A stretch of 27,598 nt of DNA, from assembly GCA_014859755.1 (NCBI GenBank), contig JACUTO010000002.1:1-27598 (forward strand), written 5' to 3'. The notes beneath the pieces were generated by a model. That model ran no database searches. It saw only the letters and a program-made list of their open reading frames with translations, and was not told the origin of the DNA. Positions 7,584-15,381 of this stretch are shown one piece after another. Numbering within the stretch: the stretch's first letter is position 1; every line of letters begins with the position of its first letter. The position numbers and the translations under genes were made by a program. This DNA is from Candidatus Bathyarchaeota archaeon (lineage in GTDB: Archaea; Thermoproteota; Bathyarchaeia; Bathyarchaeales; Bathyarchaeaceae).

Positions 7584-7973
7584 CTATTCCTTAATGGTTG
7601 GTGGACATACATCGCAAGCTTCTGGAACCGCGAGGAAATTCTTATGCCAATCACATATCAGGTCTCCGGTTCTAAGGACCTTACATAACTTGCAAAACTG
7701 TAGCATGGCGCCGAAGGGTGAAAGCTTCTCGGTTGCGATGCCTTCAGCAATCTCATCCACTATAGCCCTAACAGAAGAAGAGGCTTCAAGCTGTTTCATC
7801 CTTTTGTCCCCTCGTTTCGAATAGAGATAATGACTTATGGAAGCCTGAGTTGTTCCAATCTTCTTAGCCGCGGCTACTTGGGAAAAACGATACTTCTCGA
7901 TGAGCCTCTTGGCCACTAGAGACCGGAATGTTGGCAGCACGGATCGCACAACAAGTTCGCATGGTGGTCGCAA
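7584..7973 (-). CDS. HTH transcriptional regulator with C-terminal Cys cluster (COG2522-like)
   Basis: 129 residues from TTG at 7973, which has GTGGA six nt upstream; a TTG five codons earlier (7988) gives 134. The N-terminal Cro/C1-type helix-turn-helix is clear: PCELVVRSVLPTFRSLVAKR, then FSQVAAAKKIGTTQASISHY and the basic SKRGDKR. The C-terminal half has C-x2-C-x9-C-x2-H and a later ACDVC (C-x2-C), a likely metal or redox site. This architecture fits the archaeal COG2522 predicted regulators. Its own promoter has the palindrome ATAACA-G-TGTTAT between the TATA box and the start, and the same element occurs twice at the E1 gene next door, implying autoregulation plus control of that gene. 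The inducing signal is unknown. Confidence 0.85.
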   Translation of the reverse strand: MRPPCELVVRSVLPTFRSLVAKRLIEKYRFSQVAAAKKIGTTQASISHYLYSKRGDKRMKQLEASSSVRAIVDEIAEGIATEKLSPFGAMLQFCKLCKVLRTGDLICDWHKNFLAVPEACDVCPPTIKE

Positions 7974-7992
7974 CTTATATCCACACAATATT

Positions 7993-8015
7993 ATAACAGT
8001 GTTATTGCTTATAAA
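7993..8015 (-). promoter_or_regulatory. TATA box and palindromic operator of the HTH regulator gene
   Basis: The TATA box (minus-strand TTTATAAG, 8008-8015) predicts transcription starting near 7986. Between the two lies the perfect inverted repeat ATAACA-G-TGTTAT (7993-8005). A protein bound there would block initiation, so the site looks like a repressor operator. The repeat recurs upstream of the E1-like gene. Confidence 0.6.
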
Positions 8016-8072
8016 TGTGAAGCGCCTGAACGATCTACGTCCCTTAAACGTAACGATGTCGAACGTCCTTCT

Positions 8073-8096
8073 AAAAACTTATTCCAATCGGAATAA
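8073..8096 (-). terminator. Stem-loop plus T-run downstream of the E1-like gene
   Basis: TTATTCC and GGAATAA (8079-8085 and 8090-8096) form a 7-bp hairpin with a 4-base loop. On the minus strand it is followed by GTTTTTAG. It starts 17 nt after the stop of the ThiF-like gene and separates that unit from the HTH gene promoter. Confidence 0.5.
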
Positions 8097-8112
8097 AATT
8101 ATCAACAAAATA

Positions 8113-9165
8113 TCAACTGAATATTTCCACTCCGAGTTTGCTGATTATGTCCTTGTAGATCTTTAACGCTTCCTCCTCGTCTTCTACGTTTTTTATAAGC
8201 ATTCTGCCGGGTTTGAACAGGCTCACTTCAACGCCGCCATCGTATTCAAAAACTATAACAAGAGACGATTTCATGAGCATCTTGAAGTGGGATTTTAATT
8301 TGTTATGAATCTCCTCAAGCTCCATGCCTATAGGTTTTGGCGGGTTTACATTAGCGGTTTTGCGACCGCACAACCACACCAACCGCTCCTTGTCTGTTAT
8401 GAGTTCGGCGATTTTGCCTTGACATGCTGGACAGTCAGGTCTTTCGAAAATGTTAATCTTTGTGAAGTACATGTCTCTGAAGTCGCAGACCATCAGTTTT
8501 CCTTTAAGGGTTTCTCCGATCCCAGCTAGCAGTTTTACGCTTTCCATTGCTTGCATTGTGCCGATGATTCCTGTTGTGGTGCCTAGCACCCCTCGTGTTT
8601 GGCAGGTTGGCAGTTGGCTGTCGTCTAAGCCGGGCAATATACATTCTAAGCAGGGTGTTTCAGGAGGTGCAAAAACCGAAAGGTTTCCTTCGATACCTAT
8701 GGCTGCTCCAAAAACGTAGGGAATCTGGTGTTTGGCGCAGGTTCGATTTATGAGGTATCGTGTCCCCATGTTGTCTAGGCCATCGACAACGCAGTCCATG
8801 CCTTTAACAATTTCTTCAACGTTGTTCTCCCTTACGTTTTCCGGAATTGGCTCTACTTTCAAGTTTGGATTAATCTGGTGTATCCTTTGCGTAGCGGCTT
8901 CAACTTTCGGATATCGTAGGTTGTCTAAGCTATACAACACTTGCCGATGTAGGTTATTCAACTCAACAGTGTCCTGGTCAACGAGGCGTAGGTAACCAAC
9001 ACCGGCGAGGGCCAAGTAAAGGGCAGAGACGCTTCCAAGTCCGCCCAGCCCAACTATTGCAACTTTAGAACGTCTTAACTTGTCTTGACCACGCCGTCCA
9101 AGCTCTGGAAGAACCATCTGTCTACTATAAAATTCGTCGGGATCGAAGGGCAGTTGAGTGATCAT
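8113..9165 (-). CDS. ThiF/MoeB/HesA-family E1-like adenylyltransferase
   Basis: 350 residues from the ATG at 9165, which has GAGG eight nt upstream; an upstream TTG at 9183 is less likely because transcription should start near 9180. The family adenylates the C-terminal Gly of ubiquitin-like proteins (ThiS, MoaD, SAMP) for sulfur transfer or conjugation. Seen: Rossmann VAIVGLGGLGSVSALYLA at about 36-53; RQVLYSLDNLRYPKVEA; catalytic Cys in TCQTRGVLG near 190; and zinc pairs CLEC and CPAC. An extra C-terminal domain of about 85 residues follows (from WLCGRKTANV to SLFKPGRMLIKNVEDEEEAL), as in some archaeal ThiF/MoeB proteins. No ubiquitin-like partner gene is nearby. Two copies of the HTH operator overlap its promoter, so regulation by the adjacent HTH gene is likely. 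Confidence 0.92.
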   Translation of the reverse strand: MITQLPFDPDEFYSRQMVLPELGRRGQDKLRRSKVAIVGLGGLGSVSALYLALAGVGYLRLVDQDTVELNNLHRQVLYSLDNLRYPKVEAATQRIHQINPNLKVEPIPENVRENNVEEIVKGMDCVVDGLDNMGTRYLINRTCAKHQIPYVFGAAIGIEGNLSVFAPPETPCLECILPGLDDSQLPTCQTRGVLGTTTGIIGTMQAMESVKLLAGIGETLKGKLMVCDFRDMYFTKINIFERPDCPACQGKIAELITDKERLVWLCGRKTANVNPPKPIGMELEEIHNKLKSHFKMLMKSSLVIVFEYDGGVEVSLFKPGRMLIKNVEDEEEALKIYKDIISKLGVEIFS

Positions 9166-9192
9166 GTCTTTTGCCTCTTTCAACCTTAATGT

Positions 9193-9224
9193 ATAACAAT
9201 GTTATATAACTATAACGATGTTAA
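9193..9224 (-). promoter_or_regulatory. Promoter of the E1-like gene with two operator copies
   Basis: TATAACAATGTTATA (9192-9206) is a perfect 15-base palindrome. A second, imperfect copy (ATAACGATGTTAA, 9212-9224) has its centre 19 bases away, close to two helical turns. The TATA box GTTATATAAC (9201-9210) sits between and partly within them. The core ATAACA-N-TGTTAT is the same as at the HTH gene. The region also lies upstream of the divergent methyltransferase. Confidence 0.65.
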
Positions 9225-9239
9225 GTTCAAATGCACTAC

Positions 9240-9247
9240 TTATATAA
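9240..9247 (+). promoter_or_regulatory. TATA box of the methyltransferase gene
   Basis: TTATATAA predicts transcription starting near 9269. GAGGT (9271-9275) then sits immediately inside the transcript, eight nt from the TTG at 9284. This supports that TTG as the true start. Confidence 0.5.
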
Positions 9248-9283
9248 CGGGTTGGTTGAGATGAATATCCGAGGTCTCCAATA

Positions 9284-10039
9284 TTGCCGTCTTTTGAAGA
9301 TTATCTCAAAAACGTAAAACTCAAAGAGCTACTGGAAGAGCTCAAAGTCCCAAAAATTGAGACGCTTATGAAAGAGATAAAACATTTCACTGAAAAGGAG
9401 GCGGAGAGAAGAGACAAAATTGTGTTAAGCTACTTCGGTGAAGACGGAATTGAACGTGTCATCGACTCCGTTGTTCAGGGTTTGCTTTCGCCACCAAGAT
9501 TGAGAAAAAACGCTAAGGTTCTGGATGTGGGCGCGGGCTCCGGCTTCTTCACCACGAAGGTTGCTGATAAAGTGCGTCGGCATCTGCCAGAAGCGGCTTT
9601 CTATGCCATGGACCTGACGCCGGTCATGTTGTTGGTGTTGACGAGAAAGACTCCAGAGATTACGCCTTTTCTGGGAGTAGCAGAGAACGTTCGGGGAAGC
9701 GTGGAACAGGCGAGAAAACACCTGAACATTCCGGAGAAATTTGATGCCATCTTCTCGACCTTAATGCTGCATCATTGCTCGAACGTAGAAAGAGTTTTTG
9801 AGAGTTTCAGAAAAGCCGAGGAGGTAGATGGAAAGGCTGTGGTCATAGATCTTTGTAAGCATTCCTTTGAAGAGTTTAGAGAAGAAATGGGCGACCTACA
9901 CCTTGGATTTGAGCCAGAACTGCTTAAAGGGATGGCTGAAAAACACTTTTCCAAGGTTCAGGTAAAAAAGATACCGGGCATTTGCTGCACAAACTCGGGC
10001 AGATCAGCCGAGCTGTTCGTAGCAGTCATGATACCGTGA
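9284..10039 (+). CDS. Class I SAM-dependent methyltransferase
   Basis: 251 residues with a TTG start supported by GAGGT at good spacing and a TATA box at 9240. A charged helical N-terminus (about 1-75) precedes the SAM-binding motif AKVLDVGAGSGFFTTKVADK (about 80-100). Motif II (AFYAMDLTPVML) and the motif IV-like DAIFSTLMLHHC follow. Late in the protein come VIDLCKHSFEEFREEMGD, LHLGFEPELL and a vicinal-cysteine segment GICCTNSGRSAELF. The EEMGD/LGF pattern resembles UbiE/ArsM-like enzymes that act on small molecules. The two adjacent cysteines could bind metal or a thiol substrate, but I cannot assign a substrate. It is divergent from the E1-like gene and shares the intergenic region containing the operators, so co-regulation is possible. 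Confidence 0.85.
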   Translation: MPSFEDYLKNVKLKELLEELKVPKIETLMKEIKHFTEKEAERRDKIVLSYFGEDGIERVIDSVVQGLLSPPRLRKNAKVLDVGAGSGFFTTKVADKVRRHLPEAAFYAMDLTPVMLLVLTRKTPEITPFLGVAENVRGSVEQARKHLNIPEKFDAIFSTLMLHHCSNVERVFESFRKAEEVDGKAVVIDLCKHSFEEFREEMGDLHLGFEPELLKGMAEKHFSKVQVKKIPGICCTNSGRSAELFVAVMIP

Positions 10040-10063
10040 GCAAAACTTGTGTATAGTCCCCTT

Positions 10064-11278
10064 CTATTTAGCCCCTAAAACTTCCATGAAGGCGTCAAGC
10101 CTCGCTGTGACTTCAGCTTCTGAGTAGACTCTGTCATCTGTGTGATCAGCTTCTAATACGACGCTTGGAATCTCGTACTCATCTCTCAAAACCTTCTGAA
10201 TTGTCAAGTTACCTATCGAAGTTGCTTTACAGGATCTGCTTGAAAGCAAAACGATTCCATCTATGTCAAAATCCTTTACAAGTCCGCTAATCCAGTCTTT
10301 TGACCAACGTATCGGCATGTTCGTCGGGTTGAGAAGCGTTTTGTATGCCATGCTTTCAAATGGCTTTGCAGAGTTTAGACTTGCCATACCCCATGTTGCT
10401 GTGTAAAGTTCGTGAACAAAAACCGCTCCATACTTTTCTTCCAAATAGTTGAACATTCGCAGATGATGCCAGTAAGGTATTCCGCTCAGCAAAAGTCTAA
10501 ACTTCTCGTTTTCAAGGACTCCCACACCTTCTTTAACCCGCTCAGACATCTCGTCTAGAAGCCTTTCATAATATTCCACAGCCTCTTGGGTTCCTGCTGA
10601 GGCTACCATGGGAAACATTGCAGCGGAGGAGTCTGTAACCCCCATGGGGCAAGGCTTAGCTCTTCTTTGTTCAATGATTTTGCGCCACAATTCTGCAGCC
10701 TTGTCAGAGAGTTTTACGGCTTCTTTCAGTTTCTCTTCGTCTAGACTCGTTCCAGTGATCTTTTCAAGCGCCGACACGAGATCTCTTAACTGCTTATCAA
10801 CATATTTCACATGATGATCTTCTATTTTGTCGGTGATGGCGGGGGAGTCTATGACGTATAGTGGACACTTAAGGGTGTGGGCCATCAATTCCCACCACTT
10901 CATATAGACTACACAGACGTTTTTTGTCGACAGCAGAACGTCTGGTTTCTCCATCCCCCCAAAGGGCGCTTCACCTCCAAGCACAGAACCCATTACACAC
11001 CTAGTGTAGGAGCACAAGTCTCTGGAGATACCGTATGCCTCCGAAATGTCAAACATGTTGCGAGACGCTTTCATAACCGTCGCGACACAAGCGTAGTTTT
11101 CAGGGAAAAGTGGCTGAATTCCCATGGCGTATAATATTTCCAAGGGCGGCGATACAGCAGTCAACCAAGCCACCCACCTGCCTTCACTATGCGCTTGAAC
11201 GGCGCTCATATAATGAGTCGCAACCAAGCTTGTTACTTCTCTAGCAGCCGAAACGCTTCTCCTAGCTCGTTTTGACAT
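10064..11278 (-). CDS. 2-hydroxyacyl-CoA dehydratase, D-component-type subunit (second gene)
   Basis: 404 residues. It belongs to the HgdB/BcrB-type family, one of two related subunits that bind [4Fe-4S] clusters and carry out radical dehydration of (R)-2-hydroxyacyl-CoA or, in some members, benzoyl-CoA reduction. Seen: MGIQPLFPENYACVATVMKA, then YGISRDLCSYTRCVMGSVLG (cysteine ligands about 80-95), the central RLLLSGIPYWHHLRMFNYLE, and the C-terminal LLSSRSCKATSIGN and IPSVVLEADHTDDRVYSEAE typical of the family. The ATG has GAGGT eight nt upstream, inside the end of the preceding subunit gene. The gap is only 6 nt, so the two are translated as a pair. The ATPase activator (HgdC-type) that these enzymes need is not in the window. 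Substrate cannot be told from sequence. Confidence 0.88.
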   Translation of the reverse strand: MSKRARRSVSAAREVTSLVATHYMSAVQAHSEGRWVAWLTAVSPPLEILYAMGIQPLFPENYACVATVMKASRNMFDISEAYGISRDLCSYTRCVMGSVLGGEAPFGGMEKPDVLLSTKNVCVVYMKWWELMAHTLKCPLYVIDSPAITDKIEDHHVKYVDKQLRDLVSALEKITGTSLDEEKLKEAVKLSDKAAELWRKIIEQRRAKPCPMGVTDSSAAMFPMVASAGTQEAVEYYERLLDEMSERVKEGVGVLENEKFRLLLSGIPYWHHLRMFNYLEEKYGAVFVHELYTATWGMASLNSAKPFESMAYKTLLNPTNMPIRWSKDWISGLVKDFDIDGIVLLSSRSCKATSIGNLTIQKVLRDEYEIPSVVLEADHTDDRVYSEAEVTARLDAFMEVLGAK

Positions 11279-11284
11279 GGGTAT

Positions 11285-12397
11285 CTACCTCAACATCTCC
11301 ACGAAAGCTTCAACACGAGTCTTGAGGGCTCCCCTAGCCAAGGGATACTCGTATTCAAGGTATAGTGAAGGTATCCCCTCCTCTTTAACGGCCTGCCCCA
11401 AGGTCACATAATCAAAAAGATAGGGTTCACAGAACTTCCTCGTCAAGAAGATTATGCCCTCTACATGGAACGCCTTAACCATAAGCTTGAGATAGTTTAT
11501 CCTATCTTTTATGGGAGAACCGTATGGTGACGGAATTCTTATGTAACGCCTGCTTATGCCCTCTATGGGCTTTGCTTCGCTGTCCACGAGATTCCAGAAG
11601 TATCTGGATCCGCTGTCAAGGTCGTCTGAAACTATGATTCCACCAGAATCCTCTATCACCTTTAGGACGTCTGGATCGTCTACGATGTGACCTGAAACGA
11701 GCAATCTGACTCCGCCTTCCGGATAATCTTCGCGCTCGGTGATTTCCCTTAAAAGTCTCTCGAGCAGTTGATTGTGCAGGTTTTTAGGCGTAGTCATGCT
11801 TGAGAGTACTACTTCAAGCGCCTCTACACCAGAGATTGGCGGAGACTCCTTTCTCCTTAACCAATATAGTTTCTTCAGAAGCCTCCTGTTCTCATTATAA
11901 ACGTCTATGGCGTTTCTCAGATCTTTTTCAGAAACGTTTTTGCCAACGAAATCCTCCATGAAATTCTTAAACCTTTCAATTTCCTCAGCAAAGTATTCAG
12001 AAGCTTCTTCGGAACGGTTAGTTGGATAATGCAGAAGGTAGGCGTACGGTTTGTCTGAAATCTGCTTCCATATGCCGTAAAAACCCCTCGAGGAGTCACA
12101 TAGAGAGGGTAAAGTTAGAAGGTCTAGGTATCCGTATCTTTCTTCAAGAAGCACCTCCAAGAATCCACGCATGAAGGAGCATGCGAAGCTAGGCAGATAC
12201 GCGTCGGCTTTAGAGAAGGTTTCAGCCCTACACATTACCTCTACCGGCAAGGCTTCAGCCGCGTAAATGATTTCCTCCGGCGTATAGGTTGATACGCAAC
12301 CTACAACCTTGTTTCCAGCCTTCTTCCACTCGGCTGCAACACTATCCCTTGTCTTGAAAAGCTCTCGAAACTTTTCCACCGTAACACTTTCTTTCAT
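11285..12397 (-). CDS. 2-hydroxyacyl-CoA dehydratase, D-component-type subunit (first gene)
   Basis: 370 residues from the ATG at 12397. The frame stays open 42 codons further upstream, but that stretch overlaps the promoter region and is not family-like. It is a paralogue of the following gene. Seen: KVVGCVSTYTPEEIIYAAEA (about 28-47), ACSFMRGFLEVLLEERYGYL, PSLCDSSRGFYGIWKQ, the central VRLLVSGHIVDDPDVLKVIE, and the C-terminal GIIFLTRKFCEPYLFDY with IPSLYLEYEYP. The cysteines match the usual cluster ligands of the family. A TATA-like CTTATTTAGG (minus strand, about 12450-12459) could drive the two-gene operon. The cluster is divergent from the flavoenzyme gene, with which it probably works in 2-hydroxy acid or amino acid fermentation. 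That pathway link is inference. Confidence 0.87.
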   Translation of the reverse strand: MKESVTVEKFRELFKTRDSVAAEWKKAGNKVVGCVSTYTPEEIIYAAEALPVEVMCRAETFSKADAYLPSFACSFMRGFLEVLLEERYGYLDLLTLPSLCDSSRGFYGIWKQISDKPYAYLLHYPTNRSEEASEYFAEEIERFKNFMEDFVGKNVSEKDLRNAIDVYNENRRLLKKLYWLRRKESPPISGVEALEVVLSSMTTPKNLHNQLLERLLREITEREDYPEGGVRLLVSGHIVDDPDVLKVIEDSGGIIVSDDLDSGSRYFWNLVDSEAKPIEGISRRYIRIPSPYGSPIKDRINYLKLMVKAFHVEGIIFLTRKFCEPYLFDYVTLGQAVKEEGIPSLYLEYEYPLARGALKTRVEAFVEMLR

Positions 12398-12541
12398 TTT
12401 CAATTCTCTTACGGTTCTGAATGGGAAAAGGTAATTGAGACAGTTCAGCCTAAATAAGCTTTCTTCATTAATATGTGTGCGACTTGTAAAGTTCAAAATG
12501 ATTAATAAGCTTTGTAGCAACATTCACGGGAGGAATTCTGT

Positions 12542-14458
12542 ATGAGTAAACTGTTTGAGCCAATTAAAATCGGCACCATGAAACTGAAGAACAGGATAGT
12601 TATGCCGCCTATGGGTACAAACTTTGCATCCGAGGACGGCTTCGTGACTAAACGTCTAGTGAATTATCACGTGGAACGAGCCAAGGGCGGTGTGGGTTTG
12701 ATAATCGTTGAGGGAGCCTACGTAGAGCCTAGAGGTAAGGGTAGCGTCAGGCAGTTGGCCGTAGACCATGACGACAAGATTTCTGGGTTGAAGGAGTTGG
12801 CCGCGGCCATACAGGCAAATGGTGCCAAGGCTGCGCTTCAATTGTTCCACGGTGGCAGACAATCCCAGTCCTCAGTCATTGGGACCCAACCGGTTTCCGC
12901 CTCAGAAGTTTTCTGTCGGTTGACACGGGAAACTCCTAGGGCATTGACTGTTGAGGAAATCCAGGATGTTATAGAAGCCTTTGCTGAGGGAGCGAGAAGA
13001 ACCAAGGCGGCTGGATTCGATGCGGTGGAAATTCACGGCGCCCACGGATACCTGATAAATCAGTTTCTGTCTCCCCTCACAAACAAACGAACCGACGAGT
13101 ATGGTGGAGACGTAAAGGGCAGAACAAGGTTTCTCCTCGAAATTCTAGAACTCACCAGAGACAAGGTGGGCAGTGATTATCCTATTCTTTGCAGAATCAA
13201 CGGAGACGACTACATCGAAGGCGGCCTTACCTTAGAAGAAACAAAGAAGATTGCTCAGATGCTGGAAGCCGCGGGTGTAGACGCCCTCCATATATCTGGA
13301 GGTATCTACGATTCACCTGTGCCCGTTTCAACCGGCCCCATGGCCCTTCCTCGAGGCCACATGGTGCACTTGGCTGCAGGGATAAAGAAGGTTGTTAATG
13401 TTCCCGTTATTGCCGTGGGGAGAATCAACGATCCTGAACTAGCCGAAAAAATTTTGCTGGAAGAGAAAGCTGATCTGGTTTCCATGGGGAGAGCCTTGCT
13501 GGCGGATCCTGAGTTACCGAAGAAGGCAGCCACTGGAGCACTAGATGACATTAGAAGATGCACCGCTTGCGATGAGTGCATAGCCAGACTATTCTTCAAC
13601 GAGGACGTCGCTTGTTCCGTAAACGCCGCCTTGGGAAGGGAAGAGGAGTATAGGATTAGGAAGGCGAAGGTTCCGAAGAGGGTTCTCATTGTTGGCGGAG
13701 GACCGGCAGGTATGGAGGCCGCTAGAGTCTCAGCCCTTAGAGGACACGAGGTTGTCTTGTACGAGAAAAATGATAGATTAGGAGGACAACTAAATCTAGC
13801 TGTCGTTCCACCCCATAAGGAGGAAATGAAGAGCGTAGCACCGTATCTTGAAAGCCAAATTCGCAAACTCGGAGTGAAAGTTGTGCTGGGAGAAGAGGTT
13901 ACTCCTCTGCTGGTTGAAAAAATTAAACCCGATGTGGTGTTCATTGCCACCGGATCGGTTCCAGCTATTCCGGAAATTCTTGGAGTTGAAGGAGACCATG
14001 TAGTTACTGCCCACGATCTCCTCGTTGGTAAGGCATCGGTTAAGGAAAGAGTTGTCATAGTCGGTGGTGGAATGGTTGGTGCCGAAACAGCAGAGTTCCT
14101 AGCTGAAAAGAGTAAGAAGGTGACGATTCTAGAGATGTTGGGAAGAATTGGTATAGATATGGTTCCCATGGCTATGTTGATGTTGTACCAGAGGCTCAAG
14201 AAACTCGGCGTTGCCATGATCACCAACGTAAAGGTTCAGGAAATAACAGAGGACGGCGTAGTTTACGAAAAAGATGGAGTGAAACAAACCGTAGAGGCGG
14301 ATAGTGTGGTGCTCGCCGCGGGATCAAAACCGAATATAAGCCTAATGAAGGCGCTGGAAGGCAAAGTCTCAGAACTTTACGCCATAGGAAACGCCAAAGA
14401 ACCAGGCAACGTGCTCGAGGCGATTCATGAAGGTTCTCGACTCGCTCGTGAAATATAG
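12542..14458 (+). CDS. 2,4-dienoyl-CoA reductase / enoate reductase-like flavo-iron-sulfur oxidoreductase
   Basis: 638 residues, ATG with GGGAGG eight nt upstream; TATA-like ATTAATAAG near 12500. The N-terminal Old-Yellow-Enzyme TIM barrel (about 1-330) binds FMN: KLKNRIVMPPMGTNFAS, EIHGAHGYLINQFLSP and RTDEYGG. A cluster motif C-x2-C-x2-C-x11-C follows (about 340-358, CTACDEC ... ACSVN) and should hold [4Fe-4S]. The second half (about 375-638) has two Rossmann sites, VLIVGGGPAGMEAARVS and VVIVGGGMVGAETAEFL, for FAD and NAD(P)H. This is the layout of FadH, BaiCD and clostridial enoate reductases. FadH spaces the cysteines C-x2-C-x3-C, one residue longer. It likely reduces an enoyl or dienoyl substrate, plausibly the enoyl-CoA formed by the divergent dehydratase. 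Confidence 0.93.
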   Translation: MSKLFEPIKIGTMKLKNRIVMPPMGTNFASEDGFVTKRLVNYHVERAKGGVGLIIVEGAYVEPRGKGSVRQLAVDHDDKISGLKELAAAIQANGAKAALQLFHGGRQSQSSVIGTQPVSASEVFCRLTRETPRALTVEEIQDVIEAFAEGARRTKAAGFDAVEIHGAHGYLINQFLSPLTNKRTDEYGGDVKGRTRFLLEILELTRDKVGSDYPILCRINGDDYIEGGLTLEETKKIAQMLEAAGVDALHISGGIYDSPVPVSTGPMALPRGHMVHLAAGIKKVVNVPVIAVGRINDPELAEKILLEEKADLVSMGRALLADPELPKKAATGALDDIRRCTACDECIARLFFNEDVACSVNAALGREEEYRIRKAKVPKRVLIVGGGPAGMEAARVSALRGHEVVLYEKNDRLGGQLNLAVVPPHKEEMKSVAPYLESQIRKLGVKVVLGEEVTPLLVEKIKPDVVFIATGSVPAIPEILGVEGDHVVTAHDLLVGKASVKERVVIVGGGMVGAETAEFLAEKSKKVTILEMLGRIGIDMVPMAMLMLYQRLKKLGVAMITNVKVQEITEDGVVYEKDGVKQTVEADSVVLAAGSKPNISLMKALEGKVSELYAIGNAKEPGNVLEAIHEGSRLAREI

Positions 14459-14531
14459 CGTGAGTAGCCACTGAGTGGGCGAAAGATTTTTGGAGTCACA
14501 GCCACCGAATATTGTTTTTGGAGTGAATTAT

Positions 14532-15311
14532 ATGGACATTGAAGATGTTAAGAAGATTGGAGTTCTTGGCACCGGTGTGATGGGAAGCGGAATAGCGCAG
14601 GTTTTTGCAACTTTCGGCTTTGATGTCATTGCCAGAGACGTAAGCGATGCTGCCCTCAAGGGTGTAATGAATGAGATTATAGAAGGCAAATACGGACTCA
14701 AAAGGGGAGTTAGCAGGGGTAAAATAACTCAAGAACAAATGGACGAAGCCATTAAGAGGATCAAAATGACAACAGACATGGACGAATTATGCAGAGATGT
14801 TGACATCGTCACCGAATGTGTCCCCGAGGACCTAAATCTAAAGATGAAAGTCTTTGCAGAGTTGGATAAGAAATGTCCGAAACATACTATCCTAGCAACC
14901 AACAGTTCCGGATTCAGCATCACAGCCCTCGCAGGGGCAACAGAAAGACCTGACAGAGTCATTGGCACCCACTGGTTTAACCCTCCGCCCGTATTGAGAG
15001 GAGTGGAGGTGATTAGGGCTCCAGACACTTCGGATGAAACCGTTGAGGTTGTTAAAGGCGTTTTGGAAAAATGTGGAAAGATGGCCATAGTGTTTAAAGA
15101 CGCTCCAATGGCTTACGGTTACCTCGCCAACAGATGCTATTTCGCGTTAGCACGGGAAGCCATGCGGATAGTTGAGGAAGGCACCGCAACAGAAACCGAC
15201 GTAGACAACGCTCTAAAGTTTGGATTCGGTTTCCCTCTAGGCCCCTTTGAATTGTTCGGATTTCTGACAGGACGCGGTGGAGAACCAAGAAGAACACGTT
15301 TTGAAGCTTAG
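14532..15311 (+). CDS. 3-hydroxyacyl-CoA (3-hydroxybutyryl-CoA) dehydrogenase, C-terminally short
   Basis: 259 residues from the ATG at 14532 (GGAG nine nt upstream); a GTG 19 codons earlier is in frame but lacks family similarity. It oxidises 3-hydroxyacyl-CoA to 3-oxoacyl-CoA with NAD+. Seen: IGVLGTGVMGSGIAQVFATF (about 10-29), TECVPEDLNLKMKVFAELD, TNSSGFSITALAGA, the catalytic GTHWFNPPPVLRGVEVIRA and LANRCYFALAREAMRIVEEG. After FGFPLGPFELFGFLTG the normal GLDxxL... and terminal GRKTGKGFYDY-type region is missing; instead it ends GRGGEPRRTRFEA, roughly 35-40 residues short of a 282-residue homologue. A frameshift or deletion is likely, so activity is uncertain. It follows the flavoenzyme gene at 73 nt, suggesting one operon. 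Confidence 0.85.
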   Translation: MDIEDVKKIGVLGTGVMGSGIAQVFATFGFDVIARDVSDAALKGVMNEIIEGKYGLKRGVSRGKITQEQMDEAIKRIKMTTDMDELCRDVDIVTECVPEDLNLKMKVFAELDKKCPKHTILATNSSGFSITALAGATERPDRVIGTHWFNPPPVLRGVEVIRAPDTSDETVEVVKGVLEKCGKMAIVFKDAPMAYGYLANRCYFALAREAMRIVEEGTATETDVDNALKFGFGFPLGPFELFGFLTGRGGEPRRTRFEA

Positions 15312-15381
15312 TCCCTGTTTTCTCCTTTTCTTAGGTTTGACAAGATTCTTGTCGTGACAAATGAAAAATACATTGTCGATT

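Noticed and set aside
13306..14226. A 306-codon minus-strand frame opposite the flavoenzyme
   Set aside because: Ser/Thr/Pro-rich antisense translation over clear FAD/NAD Rossmann motifs on the other strand.
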